Source of the DNA: Niveispirillum cyanobacteriorum | GTDB lineage: Bacteria; Pseudomonadota; Alphaproteobacteria; Azospirillales; Azospirillaceae | Reading direction: 5' to 3' | Assembly (NCBI RefSeq): GCF_002868735.1 | Contig: NZ_CP025615.1 | Span: 1-64,000, forward strand | Length of the DNA stretch: 64,000 nucleotides | Part shown: piece after piece, positions 53,142 to 61,348 of the stretch | How the letters are laid out: every line of letters begins with the position of its first letter | Numbering within the stretch: position 1 is the first letter of the stretch | Notes under the pieces: model-generated | Told to the model about the DNA's origin: nothing | Databases searched by the model: none | Seen by the model: only the letters and a program-made list of their open reading frames with translations | Position numbers and translations under genes: made by a program

Positions 53142-53147
53142 TATAAT
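53142..53147 (+). promoter_or_regulatory. TATAAT box upstream of the SEC-C/YecA gene
   Basis: A perfect TATAAT. A TTCCGG at 53121-53126 is a weak -35 with a short spacer. The expected transcript start (about 53154) leaves almost no leader for GTG 53160, which supports ATG 53202 as the true start. Confidence 0.4.
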
Positions 53148-53201
53148 TGTTGCACGACCGTGACGCCGAGGCTGGCGGAACGGCGCGATGGAGAAGACGG
53201 C

Positions 53202-54665
53202 ATGCTGCTTGACGAGATCATCAACCGACTGGTCGGCGACATGCCCTTGTCGAGGGCAGAGCTGGCAGGATTGATGGAAACAGCCGTTTCCAACGCGGCA
53301 GGGATTACACCGGCCGTGATCGGGGTGATTGGAAAGGCAACCGCCGGCGTCTATCTCCTGCCCAGGCAGCAGATGCTCCTCCATGTCGGCCTCCAAGTGC
53401 TGGCCGCCGGACGCGAAGCCCAAGCCTGCGGGCCGTTCCTCCAGCTCCTGCGGCGACCACAGGACGAGCTGGACCGCCTGCTGGGCGAGGGGTGCGTCGA
53501 GTTCGCCACGGGCGTGATTCTCGGGCTCTGGGATGGCGACGCAGACGCTCTGTTTGCGCTGGCTTCCGACGGCGCGGCGTCCGGCGAGGTCCGCTGGTCG
53601 GCATTGCAGGTCCTTTCGCGGCTGGTGCATGACGGCCGGATCGAGAGAGACCGGCTTGTAGACCTGCTGGACCGGTTCGACCGGGAGCGCTTGGCAAAGG
53701 ACGGCGACGCTGCCTGGGAAGGGTGGCAGGACGCGGTCCTGTACCTCGGGCTGGTGGAGTTCGTCGAACGCGTCGAGAGGGCGTGGACGGATGGGCGGCT
53801 GCCCCACACGCGGAAGCCGGACCAGCAGGAGTTTCTCGAGGCGGTGGCAGCCATCGCCGCCGATCCCGGGGATGACGGCTACCTCGTCCGCGACCATGTC
53901 GTGCCGATCACCGACCCGATGGCGGACCTGGAATGGCTGGTCCAGGACACTGGCCCGTCAGGAGGGGAGGGGGAGGCGCCGGACACGGATCCGGCGGCGG
54001 GCGTCCGGCTCAGCGAGGAGGAGCTCGATTGGCTGGCCGGCTTCCTGGATTCCGCGCAGGCACCGGAAGCGACGCTGAGCATGGAGCACCTGGACGGCTT
54101 CTTCTCGGCCTTGGTCGCGGGTCCCGTTATGGTCCCGCCGTCCCGCTACATGCCCGTCATCTGGGGCGGGAACGAAGGGCCGGTCTATGACAGTATGGAG
54201 CAGGTCCAGCACGTTACCGGCCTGCTCATGCGGCATTGGAACACCATCGCGGCGAGGCTGGGAGCCGGCGTCGTCCATGAACCCTACCTTTACGAGGTGC
54301 CGGTCCAGGAGATGGGCCGGCATTGGGCTGAAGGTTTCCTGCTGGGCCTGGACCTTGAGCAACGGGCATGGTCGCCGATGCTGCGCGACCCGCAGGCCGG
54401 CGGCATCGCGATGCTGATCTCTGCCCTGATCGCGGACGAACATGGAGGCGAGGCACCGGACGACGACGCCCGCGCCGAGATCATCGAGAACCTGCCGACC
54501 TTGCTGATCGGGGCATGGGTATACTGGCGGGACCGGGAAGCCGGCGGGCGCAAAGCCGCGCAGCCGGTCCGGTCCGTGAAGACGGGGCGCAACGATCCTT
54601 GTCCCTGCGGATCTGGCAAGAAGTTCAAGAAATGCTGCGGCGCGGGGAGCCAGTCGGTCCATTGA
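53202..54665 (+). CDS. DUF1186/UPF0149 (YecA-like) protein with SEC-C zinc tail
   Basis: About 487 aa from ATG 53202 ([21 protein letters not shown] ribosome site). A GTG at 53160 would add 14 residues. The N-terminal half is helical, in the manner of DUF1186 ([36 protein letters not shown]). The second half has UPF0149 blocks ([29 protein letters not shown]). The C-terminus is a SEC-C motif, [18 protein letters not shown], with the four Cys/His zinc ligand pattern. SEC-C domains bind zinc and often serve as docking sites to translation or secretion factors. Its function is unknown. It shares the UPF0149 domain with the IS66 passenger near 13 kb. Confidence 0.85.
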   Translation: MLLDEIINRLVGDMPLSRAELAGLMETAVSNAAGITPAVIGVIGKATAGVYLLPRQQMLLHVGLQVLAAGREAQACGPFLQLLRRPQDELDRLLGEGCVEFATGVILGLWDGDADALFALASDGAASGEVRWSALQVLSRLVHDGRIERDRLVDLLDRFDRERLAKDGDAAWEGWQDAVLYLGLVEFVERVERAWTDGRLPHTRKPDQQEFLEAVAAIAADPGDDGYLVRDHVVPITDPMADLEWLVQDTGPSGGEGEAPDTDPAAGVRLSEEELDWLAGFLDSAQAPEATLSMEHLDGFFSALVAGPVMVPPSRYMPVIWGGNEGPVYDSMEQVQHVTGLLMRHWNTIAARLGAGVVHEPYLYEVPVQEMGRHWAEGFLLGLDLEQRAWSPMLRDPQAGGIAMLISALIADEHGGEAPDDDARAEIIENLPTLLIGAWVYWRDREAGGRKAAQPVRSVKTGRNDPCPCGSGKKFKKCCGAGSQSVH

Positions 54666-54686
54666 GGAGTGTGGCACGGGGGATGC

Positions 54687-55382
54687 CTATCCCCTGACCT
54701 GCCATACCTCGCCGCTGTCCAGCTTCTTGACGTAGTCGACCGCGCCGCCGTTCCAGTGGTAGGCGAAATGGGCGCCCTGCGTCGGGATGGGGACCACGTC
54801 CGGCCAGAACAATGCGATGCAGCCGCCGCCCGGGTACCGCACGCTCGGCCAGGTGATGCCGTTCGACCCGGCCGCCCGCCGTTCGGCGCCGAATGCCTGG
54901 GGCGGGCCGTAGTCCGCAGGGTCGAGCAGGTCGGCCCGGCCGGCAGCGTCGTCAAGGTCCGCGTCCACCGAGCCGATAAGCTCCCGGAACTGCGACGTCC
55001 AGCCCCGCGGCTCCGCCGTGGCCCGCATGAACCGTGCATGGTGGTGGATGGTCTCCGCGATCGCGACCTCCGTCCGGTCGCCGGCGAAGTAGAGGCCGAA
55101 GCTGCCGTCGGAGAAGCGACCCGGCCGCAGGGCTGAGCAGTGGACGAAGGGCGCCATGACCCAGCTGGCCCCGGGGCCAGCCACGCGCCGGGAGACCGGT
55201 ACCTTGGACAGGTCGCCGATGCCGTCCCTGACGCTCGGGTTGAACTTGGCCTCGGCCGAGGCCAGGGCCTCCCAGTCCGCCGGGTCGGCGATGTCCTCGA
55301 ACAGGTCGATGGGCGGGTGGATCGATCGTATGATGCGGACGGTGCGGGGCCAGGTTACACGGCGGACGGGCACCTTCACCAT
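54687..55382 (-). CDS. RES-domain toxin
   Basis: 231 aa from ATG 55382 (MVKVPVRRVTW); the longer frame upstream is the antitoxin region in another phase. The conserved RES pattern is visible: an Arg near the start (TVRIIRSIHPP), then GSFGLYFAGDRTEVAIAETIHHHARF with the Tyr and Glu used in NAD binding, and a C-terminal strand set ending in the SGEVWQ region. RES toxins degrade or modify NAD. It overlaps the Xre-type antitoxin by 7 bases, the normal order for this system. Confidence 0.9.
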   Translation of the reverse strand: MVKVPVRRVTWPRTVRIIRSIHPPIDLFEDIADPADWEALASAEAKFNPSVRDGIGDLSKVPVSRRVAGPGASWVMAPFVHCSALRPGRFSDGSFGLYFAGDRTEVAIAETIHHHARFMRATAEPRGWTSQFRELIGSVDADLDDAAGRADLLDPADYGPPQAFGAERRAAGSNGITWPSVRYPGGGCIALFWPDVVPIPTQGAHFAYHWNGGAVDYVKKLDSGEVWQVRG

Positions 55383-55789
55383 GCGCCCCTTTCGGCGTCC
55401 AGGTAGCCGCGCAGGTCGAGCAGGTCGGTGATCTCGCCGCGCATCATTACGTCCAGCGCGCTCCTGCCGGCGAAGGCCCCGTTCGGCTTGCGGATCCAGG
55501 CATAGCCGCGGGCCGGCTCGGCGAACAGGTAGCGCAGGGCCTTGTGGATGCCCATCAGGATGGCCATCCTTGCCCGCAGGTCCCTGTCCACGCGGCCGAC
55601 CTCGCCGAGCTTCCAGCGCGCCCAGGTCCTCTGCGCCATGTCGCCCAGCAGCGTGCGCGCCTCCAGGTCGCTGAGGTTCCAGGCGCGGAACAGGTTGACG
55701 GTCGTGCGCGCCAGCGCGGCGGCCTCCTCGTCGGTGATGGTCGGCTGCTGGGGGCTGGCCTGGGTCGATCGGACGGACGCGAACTGCAT
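55376..55789 (-). CDS. Xre/MbcA/ParS-type antitoxin (DUF2384)
   Basis: 137 aa. The N-terminal part is a degenerate Xre-like helix-turn-helix (LFRAWNLSDLEARTLLGDMAQRTWARWK). The C-terminal DUF2384 part has the hallmark ARMAILMGIHKALRYLF and RGYAWIRKPNGAFAGRSALDVM. It neutralises the RES toxin encoded downstream and represses the operon. A TTTGGCAT dyad lies just upstream. Confidence 0.92.
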   Translation of the reverse strand: MQFASVRSTQASPQQPTITDEEAAALARTTVNLFRAWNLSDLEARTLLGDMAQRTWARWKLGEVGRVDRDLRARMAILMGIHKALRYLFAEPARGYAWIRKPNGAFAGRSALDVMMRGEITDLLDLRGYLDAERGAW

Positions 55790-55800
55790 CGACGCTCTCT

Positions 55801-55831
55801 TTTGGCATTAAGATAGCGATTTTATGCCAAA
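55801..55831. promoter_or_regulatory. Operator-like dyad upstream of Xre-RES
   Basis: TTTGGCAT (55801-55808) and ATGCCAAA (55824-55831) are exact inverted repeats with a 15-base AT-rich spacer. They lie 12-42 bases before the antitoxin start, as expected for an autoregulatory site. Confidence 0.6.
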
Positions 55832-55980
55832 TGGCAAGCTGATCCGATCTTTCGGAGCCGTGGCGCATTGGGGAGGGGACATGCCCCAGGTCCGTTCATG
55901 GATGTTCGCGGTTTCGGCGCAGCGTTCAAGTTCGCCCGCGGGCGCTGCCTTCGGAAGCCACGGCCCATGAGCGTGTCTGC

Positions 55981-56274
55981 TCAGTAGCCAGCTTCCCTCT
56001 GGTGCCGGAATGCCAATACATAAACCGCGTCGCTGGCTGGCTCGTAGCGGTACAGGGCCACGTAACCGGAATCCCCGAATGCGACCGGCAGTTCGCGCAG
56101 CTCGGGCATGTCGGGCAGCGGTCGCCCGATCTCGGGCGCCGTCTCCAGCAGGAGGAGTTGGCGTTGGATCGCCTGGCCGGCCCGCTTCGCGGCCTCGGGC
56201 GCCTTGGCGGCCAGGAACTTCCGGCATCTTTCCAACCCGCCCGCCGCGCCGGCGGTGACGATTACTCGTGGCAC
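55981..56274 (-). CDS. ParE/RelE-type toxin
   Basis: 97 aa. PRVIVTAGAAGGLERCRKFL, then APEIGRPLPDMPELRELPV and GYVALYRYEPASDAVYVLAFRHQREAGY follow the ParE/RelE fold, with the C-terminal strand VLAFRHQRE typical of this superfamily. ParE-type members inhibit gyrase, RelE-type members cut mRNA; I lean to ParE. It overlaps its antitoxin by 13 bases. Confidence 0.88.
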   Translation of the reverse strand: MPRVIVTAGAAGGLERCRKFLAAKAPEAAKRAGQAIQRQLLLLETAPEIGRPLPDMPELRELPVAFGDSGYVALYRYEPASDAVYVLAFRHQREAGY

Positions 56275-56534
56275 TCAGGCACCGCATCTTCGCCGTCGGT
56301 CCCCCACGTAGCCAACCAGCCACGCACCTCCTCGCCGGTCAGGTGCATGCCGGTTTCCTTGTACGCCGCCCACGACGCCAGCGCCTCCTGCTTGAAGGCC
56401 TCGCGTGCCTCCTCGCGCTCCACGTACTGCTGGATCGCCTCGAGCATTACCCAGTGCGGGGAGCGGCGGCGCTGGCTGGCCAGTTGCTGGACGCGGCCTT
56501 TCAGAGCATCATCGATTTTCAGGGACGTTGCCAG
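56262..56534 (-). CDS. Ribbon-helix-helix antitoxin (CopG/ParD type), non-ATG start
   Basis: About 90 aa. The ribbon-helix-helix is ATSLKIDDALKGRVQQLASQRRRSPHWVMLEAIQQYVERE, and the C-terminal tail that wraps the toxin is YKETGMHLTGEEVRGWLATWG. No ATG or GTG precedes the domain. The best start is CTG 56534 (family members start M-ATSLK), 5 bases after a GGAGG. A TTG at 56564 is the alternative but overlaps the ACCAAGTA direct repeats (about 56550-56570) that look like an operator. Confidence 0.8.
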   Translation of the reverse strand: MATSLKIDDALKGRVQQLASQRRRSPHWVMLEAIQQYVEREEAREAFKQEALASWAAYKETGMHLTGEEVRGWLATWGTDGEDAVPECHE

Positions 56535-56718
56535 CGCAGCCTCCGTATCACCAAGTAATACCAAGTACTACCTTAGTCCCATCGACCACAGCCCGTCAAA
56601 CGGCCCGCATCAGGGCCGCCCTGCAATGGCGCTGAAATGTTGGCGCGGGCCAGATTATGACTCTCTGGCGCGGCCGCGACCCATGGCGCGGACCCTGGGG
56701 CCAGTTGGAGTGCCGAGC

Positions 56719-56930
56719 ATGGCGACACTGGAATTCAGCTACCTCACTACCGAGCAGCGGCTCGACCTGATCACGGAGCTTTGCGACAGCCTCGACCACG
56801 ACGCGGTGCCGCTTGTGAGCGCCCAGGCCGCCGAGTTGGAGAGCCGCCTAGCCATGCTGAACGCCCAGCCGGGCGAGGGTCGGGACGCCTTCGAGGCGCT
56901 GGCCGACCTTCGCCGTCGCCACGCCTTATG
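56719..56930 (+). pseudogene. RelB/addiction-module antitoxin, stop codon apparently lost
   Basis: MATLEFSYLTTEQRLDLITELCDSLD, then PLVSAQAAELESRLAML and AFEALADLRRRHA match the short addiction-module component family (about 70 aa). GGAG lies 8 bases upstream. The frame should end where the toxin starts. Here GCC TTA TGT appears where GCC TGA TGT would give a stop overlapping the toxin ATG, and the frame stays open to 57414. The result would be a long, probably unstable fusion. The end given is the expected one. Confidence 0.65.
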
Positions 56931-57119
56931 TGCGTCCGCCTTACGTCGCCGACCGAGGCCGAGTTGGAGGATACACTGGCATGGCACAGCGGCATCCGCG
57001 AGGGGCTGGCTGCCCACTTTCTCGATGAGTTCGAGCGCCTCCTCGAGCGCCTGCGCGACAATCCGCACCAGTTTCCCCGCGTGCGGCGACGACCGGTTCC
57101 GGTGCACTTGCGTCGCTAA
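56928..57119 (+). pseudogene. ParE-type toxin, C-terminally truncated
   Basis: 63 codons: LTSPTEAELEDTLAWHSGI, FLDEFERLLERLRDNPHQFPRV is the helical hairpin of ParE-type toxins. After FPRVRRRPVPVHLRR it stops, about 30 residues before the usual end, so the C-terminal beta strands are missing. It is coupled to the antitoxin remnant before it. Probably inactive. Confidence 0.7.
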
Positions 57120-57293
57120 AGCGCCGGAACCGGTCCTCAGTCGCGCAGGCAAACCATCGTGGACACTACGGATATCAATGTTCACGACGTATCCGGATGT
57201 GCCAGAATCCCAACGTCGTTTACGTCCCTTACACAGCCAAAACCGCTCCTGGTATTTCCATAATAAATATTATTACGCTTTTTCTTGTAGGCG
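57120..57293. other. Short non-coding stretch before the ISNCY element
   Basis: No gene seen. It ends in TTTCTTGTAGGCG (57281-57293), which is repeated at 58825-58837 on the other side of the element. Confidence 0.6.
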
Positions 57294-58824
57294 CAAAGTT
57301 AAAATGTCAGTCCTGAGCAAGATAGAAATGTCAGTCTCTGGATCGGTTTTGGCCGGTTTTGGGGGCTGTTATGGGCTGGCTGATGATGAGCGATCGGGAT
57401 GTGCGGCGTGTTGAGGTATTGGCAGAAATTGAGAGTGGTCAGCTTGGGGTTTCGGACGCCTCTGGGATATTGGGTCTGAGTGAGCGCCAAGTTTGGCGTC
57501 TTCTGGATCGCTACCGGTGTGATGGCGGTGGCGGGATTGTCCACCGAGGCCGTGGCCGACCCTCGAACCACCAGATTTCAAAGGGGGTTCGCGAACTGGC
57601 GCTGGAACTGGTTCGTCTGCATTACCATGATTTTGGGCCAACGTTGGCGGCGGAGAAGCTTGCCGAACGGCATGGTCTTACCGTGTCGCGGGAGACGCTG
57701 CGGCACTGGATGGCGGAGGCCGGTCTCTGGCGGACAAAGGCACAGCGGCGTCAATTTCACCGCCCTCGCCTTCGGCGGCAATGCCTGGGTGAGTTGGTAC
57801 AGATTGATGGGAGCGAGCATCATTGGTTTGAGGACCGCGGGCCGCCCTGCACCTTGCTGGTGTTTGTGGATGACGCGACGGGCCGGCTGATGGCCCTGCG
57901 GTTTGTGGTCTCGGAGAGTACCTTCAGCTATTTCGAGATTTTAGCGGCCTATCTGCGCGACCATGGGCGGCCATTGGCTTTTTATTCGGACAAGCACACA
58001 GTTTTCCGGGTTGCCCGGAAGGATGCCAAGGGTGGCCAGGGGATGACGCAGTTTGGCCGGGCGCTGGCGGAACTGGGGATTGAGATCCTGTGCGCGAACT
58101 CCAGCCAGGCCAAGGGCCGGGTAGAGCGGGCGAACCGGACTTTGCAGGATCGGCTGGTCAAGGAACTACGCCTGGCGGGGATAGACAGCCTGGAAGCTGG
58201 CAATGCGTTCCTGCCGGGTTTCATGGCGCAGTTCAACGAACGGTTCGCGGTGGCCCCTGCCAGCGCCGACGACATGCACCGGCCATTGACGATAGACGAT
58301 GGGCGGTTACAGCACATTCTGTGTGTTCGCGAGCGTCGATATGTCGGTCGGCAACTGACATTGTCCTATGAACGACAGCGGATCATGCTGGCGGAGAATG
58401 AGGTTACGCGGCGATTGGTAGGGCAATACGTAGACAGCTACGCCTTTGCTGATGGCCGGTTGGAGTTTCGCTGGCAGGGTAGCGCCCTGCCCTATACGAT
58501 TTTTGACAAGAGCCAGCGCGTGACGCAGGCCGAGATCGTAGAGAACAAGCGGTTGTCCGAGGTCCTGGCTTATGTGAAGCAGATGCAGGACGCGATGCCG
58601 CCACCAACGGTCAAGAGCATCAGCGAACGCAACCACTACGAAAAGCGCGCAGGCAAGCGGCGCGGTCGGCTGGGAGCGGCGGACAAACATGCTACGGCCA
58701 AGGCAAAACCGGCAAATGTTGGGGTGGGCCGGTCCACTGCGCCTACGGCTCCGTTACCCGGTCCACCCCAACACTGACATTTCTACTTTGCTCAGAACAC
58801 TGACAGTTCAATTCTGTTGAAACA
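57294..58824 (+). mobile_element. ISNCY (IS1202-like) element bounded by 13-bp direct repeats
   Basis: Inner inverted ends TGTCAGT-CCTGAGCAA (from 57305) and, on the other strand, TGTCAGTGTTCTGAGCAA (58805 inward) match, and both ends have a second ATGTCAGT copy about 20 bases further in. TTTCTTGTAGGCG flanks the whole on both sides (57281-57293 and 58825-58837). IS1202-type elements make long, variable target duplications, which fits. The exact tips are uncertain by about 10-20 bases. It sits between a ParE-type remnant and an IS30 remnant. Confidence 0.75.
57371..58777 (+). CDS. ISNCY-family transposase
   Basis: About 468 aa. The helix-turn-helix region reads GVSDASGILGLSERQVWRLLDRY. The DDE core is ELVQIDGSEHHWFEDRG (Asp), LAFYSDKHTVFR (Asp) and KGRVERANRTLQDRLVKEL (Glu). 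The tail is basic. The frame is intact. ATG 57371 is used; ATG 57383 is also possible. Confidence 0.93.
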   Translation: MGWLMMSDRDVRRVEVLAEIESGQLGVSDASGILGLSERQVWRLLDRYRCDGGGGIVHRGRGRPSNHQISKGVRELALELVRLHYHDFGPTLAAEKLAERHGLTVSRETLRHWMAEAGLWRTKAQRRQFHRPRLRRQCLGELVQIDGSEHHWFEDRGPPCTLLVFVDDATGRLMALRFVVSESTFSYFEILAAYLRDHGRPLAFYSDKHTVFRVARKDAKGGQGMTQFGRALAELGIEILCANSSQAKGRVERANRTLQDRLVKELRLAGIDSLEAGNAFLPGFMAQFNERFAVAPASADDMHRPLTIDDGRLQHILCVRERRYVGRQLTLSYERQRIMLAENEVTRRLVGQYVDSYAFADGRLEFRWQGSALPYTIFDKSQRVTQAEIVENKRLSEVLAYVKQMQDAMPPPTVKSISERNHYEKRAGKRRGRLGAADKHATAKAKPANVGVGRSTAPTAPLPGPPQH

Positions 58825-58889
58825 TTTCTTGTAGGCGGGGTGGATTCTATTTTGAAGTGCGACTCTCCTTTATAATCATATGGATAGCA

Positions 58890-58971
58890 ATGGAGGCTGC
58901 CATGGGAGAGCACTATTCGCACCTGAGTTTGGCGGAACGGCGCCGGATTGACGAGATGTTCCAGGCGGTGG
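58890..58971 (+). pseudogene. IS30-family transposase, N-terminal fragment
   Basis: MEAAMGEHYSHLSLAERRRI and DEMFQA is the start of an IS30 transposase. The following residues no longer match the family helix-turn-helix, so the homology ends near 58970. The remaining sequence to 59050 is not recognisable. Confidence 0.75.
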
Positions 58972-59051
58972 ATCAAGCCCGTCGCCACCATGATGGTAGC
59001 GTTATCTACGGACTAATCCGCAACATCTTTAACGCGGTGGCGCGCAGCATC

Positions 59052-59087
59052 TTTTACGTAGTATGCTGAAGCATGATCCACGTAAAA
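59052..59087. promoter_or_regulatory. Operator-like dyad upstream of fic
   Basis: TTTTACGT (59052-59059) and ACGTAAAA (59080-59087) are exact inverted repeats, with an inner ATGCT/AGCAT pair (59063-59067, 59070-59074). It lies 13 bases before the Fic start and probably covers the promoter or ribosome site. The Fic N-terminal region might be the regulator that binds it. Confidence 0.6.
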
Positions 59088-59099
59088 ACATGACACGCC

Positions 59100-60692
59100 A
59101 TGGCTGCCCCGCACATCCGCCTCGCCGCCTCGCTCGCCGCCCTCCACGACCTCCAGCGTGGGGGACGGCGCGTCTTCCGGTCCGACGAAATCACGCGCAC
59201 CCACCGTGAGCGCCTGGCAAAGGCCGGGTTTCTAGCGGATGCCATGAAAGGATGGCTGTTCTCTACCCACCCTGACGTCGCACCCGGCGACACCACCCCC
59301 TGGTACTCCTCCATGTGGGAGTTCTGTGCATTGTACTGCGAGGACCGCTTCGGCACCGACTGGAACCTGTCACCCGACCAGTCGCTGCTGCTGCACGCGG
59401 AGAACACAGTCGTTCCCCGGCAGATCCTAGTCCAGTCCCCGAAGGGCGGAGGCAACGTCGTCGCCCTGCCCCACGGCACTTCGCTCTACGACATCCGGTC
59501 GAAGGCTCCCCTGCCCCCGTCGGACACCGTCACCAAGAACGGCTTGCGCCTCTTCACGGTGGAAGCGGCCCTTGCAAGGGTGCCGGAGGGGTTCTACCAG
59601 CGCCACCCGGTCGAGGCCCAGGTCTGCCTGGGTATGGTCCGCGACGCTTCAGGCCTCCTGCGGCATCTGCTGGACAATGGCAGCCCCGTCGTCGCGGGCC
59701 GCCTTGCGGCCGCCTACCGCAGGATCGGCAGGCCTGCCATGGCGGACGAGATCGCTGGCGCCATGGCCTCTGCTGGCTACAGAGTCACGGAAGCCGACCC
59801 GTTCGAGCCCCAGACACCCGTAGCGGCTGCCCGCAGGCAGGCACCGATCGCAGCGAGGCTGCGCTCCATGTGGATGGCAGCCCGGGAGGACATTGCCAAC
59901 GCGTTCCAAGGCGTGCCTGAGCCAGGCACCGTCGACATTCCGGCATACGTGGCCGCCATGGACGGCATCTACAAGTCAGACGCCTACCACTCGCTGTCCA
60001 TCGAGGGGTACCGCGTCGATGCCCGGCTGATCGACCGGGTCAAGGGCGGGGGATGGAACCCGATGGCGAACGAAGACGATCGGCGCAGCAGGGACGCGTT
60101 GGCGGCCCGAGGCTATTGGCAGGCCTTCCAGCGCGTGCGCGCGGACGTCCTCCGAGTACTAGAGGGGGGGGACGCGGCCGAGGCGTTCGTCGACGGGCAC
60201 CGCGCATGGTACCGCGAGATGTTCCAGCCGTGCGTCCAGGCGGGTCTGCTCGAACCATCGGCCTTGGCCGGCTACAGGAGCAGCCCGGTGTACCTGCGCG
60301 GATCGCGCTTCGTCCCCCCGCGCAGCGACGCCGTGCCGGACGGGATGGAAGAACTCGGCAGCTTGCTGCACGAGGAGCGCGACGCACGGGTGAGGGCGAT
60401 CTTGGGGCACTGGATGTTCGGCTACGTCCACCCCTTCCCGGACGGCAATGGCCGCGCGGCCCGCTTCACCATGAACCTGATGCTGGCCTCGGGCAGGTAC
60501 CCATGGACAGTGATCCGGGTCGACGACCGTGACGGCTACCTCGCAGCATTGAACGCCGCTTCGGTCGACGGCAGAATCGGCCCGTTCGCGAGGTTCGTCG
60601 CGGAACGGGTAGGCCGGGCGTTCGAGCATGGAGCGGGACCAACTGCGACTTGGGGTGCTGACACGAAAGTGAATTTTATATACCGCCCCTGA
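59100..60692 (+). CDS. Fic-domain AMPylase-type protein with long N-terminal region
   Basis: 530 aa. The Fic catalytic motif HPFPDGNGRAAR is at 444-455, with the catalytic His and all phosphate-binding residues. An inhibitory SLSIEG (298-303) matches the S/T-xxx-E-G/N motif of Fic proteins that carry their own inhibitory helix N-terminal to the core. The first about 220 residues are a separate region (LHDLQRGGRRVFRSDEITRT; GWLFSTHPDV), which may be a winged helix of the kind in AbiEi-like regulators; this is tentative. A run of eight G at 60164-60171 lies inside the gene. Fic enzymes transfer AMP or related groups to target proteins. No separate antitoxin gene is adjacent. Confidence 0.9.
   Translation: MAAPHIRLAASLAALHDLQRGGRRVFRSDEITRTHRERLAKAGFLADAMKGWLFSTHPDVAPGDTTPWYSSMWEFCALYCEDRFGTDWNLSPDQSLLLHAENTVVPRQILVQSPKGGGNVVALPHGTSLYDIRSKAPLPPSDTVTKNGLRLFTVEAALARVPEGFYQRHPVEAQVCLGMVRDASGLLRHLLDNGSPVVAGRLAAAYRRIGRPAMADEIAGAMASAGYRVTEADPFEPQTPVAAARRQAPIAARLRSMWMAAREDIANAFQGVPEPGTVDIPAYVAAMDGIYKSDAYHSLSIEGYRVDARLIDRVKGGGWNPMANEDDRRSRDALAARGYWQAFQRVRADVLRVLEGGDAAEAFVDGHRAWYREMFQPCVQAGLLEPSALAGYRSSPVYLRGSRFVPPRSDAVPDGMEELGSLLHEERDARVRAILGHWMFGYVHPFPDGNGRAARFTMNLMLASGRYPWTVIRVDDRDGYLAALNAASVDGRIGPFARFVAERVGRAFEHGAGPTATWGADTKVNFIYRP
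60164..60171. repeat. Run of eight G inside fic
   Basis: It encodes Gly-Gly before DAAEAFVDGH. A slip here would remove the catalytic HPFxxGNGR motif, about 90 codons further on. Confidence 0.8.
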
Positions 60693-60783
60693 GAACGGAA
60701 GAAGAACTGTGCCGCATAACTCAATAGTGGGTCAATTCTCGACGGAAATCCCGGGTCAGTTCCGCATGGAAATCAACATCGAG

Positions 60784-60930
60784 GGGCCATGGAAATCCTT
60801 TGAAGCCGTGGAGTATGCAACCCTCGAATGGGTCGACTGGTTCAACAACCGCCGCCTGCTCGAACCTATCGGAAACATCCAGCCCGCCGAGGCCAAACAA
60901 CGCTATCATGACGCCGTGAGCGCTCAGTAA
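60784..60930 (+). pseudogene. IS3 transposase OrfB, C-terminal fragment
   Basis: GPWKSFEAVEYATLEWVDWF, NNRRLLEPIGNIQPAEAKQR is the C-terminus of an IS3-type OrfB. The catalytic core is absent. Confidence 0.85.
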
Positions 60931-61018
60931 ATGGCAGCATGACTCACGTACCTTTGCCGCCGACAAGCCCGGACCGGTTCAATCATTCAAAAAACGTGCA
61001 CCGAATTGAGCGCTTACA
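60784..61018 (+). mobile_element. IS3-family element, 3' end only
   Basis: The last 48 codons of OrfB run to TAA at 60930. The sequence continues to a GAGCGCTTACA terminus ending at 61018, where IS1380 sequence begins. A near-identical terminus occurs at 18303-18337. Upstream GGGTCAATT/GGGTCAGTT motifs (60727-60757) belong to other IS debris shared with 18381-18428. Confidence 0.7.
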
Positions 61019-61348
61019 GATGGTGGATTGCGAACAGAGGTCCGTCGCCGAGGGCAACCGGCCAAGCGCCATCTTGAAAGCCGGATCGCCGCCCAGGCTG
61101 TCGGCGTCGATGCCATCCTCATAGCCGCAGGTGATCGTCAGCAGGCGGAAACGGATGATGTCCGCCAGACTGTGCCGGACCCGATCAGGCTGACGGGTAT
61201 CGGCGATGCAGGCTGCCAGCCGCACCGCCATATTCAGCCGGATATCGATCTCACGCAGTGCCAGCACACCGGCATCGGACAACAGGCTGCCCCCGTCGAA
61301 GCAGGCCTCCACAGCCTTGCCCGAAACGGGTGACAGGCCGGGCAGCAA
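61019..61348 (-). pseudogene. IS1380-family transposase, N-terminal fragment
   Basis: LPGLSPVSGKAVEACFDGGS, VLALREIDIRLNMAVRLAAC and HSLADIIRFRLLTITCGYED match the N-terminus of IS1380 and the copy at 4.9-5.4 kb. It ends at DLCSQSTI, where the IS3 terminus at 61018 cuts in. The start side continues into the IS1380 leader to about 61450. Confidence 0.88.

Noticed and set aside
55383-55868. Upstream extension of the RES gene frame to 55868
   Set aside because: This part is the out-of-phase reading of the Xre-type antitoxin; the RES start at 55382 overlaps the antitoxin end as in other RES-Xre pairs.
56002-57414. 470-codon plus-strand frame over the ParDE and broken ParE-type region
   Set aside because: It starts antisense to the ParE gene and only gains meaning at 56719, where the antitoxin begins. 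The length comes from the lack of stops in GC-rich DNA.
58857-59069. 70-codon frame as a complete small gene
   Set aside because: Only the first part (58890-58971) matches an IS30 transposase; the rest is unrelated sequence read through by chance.
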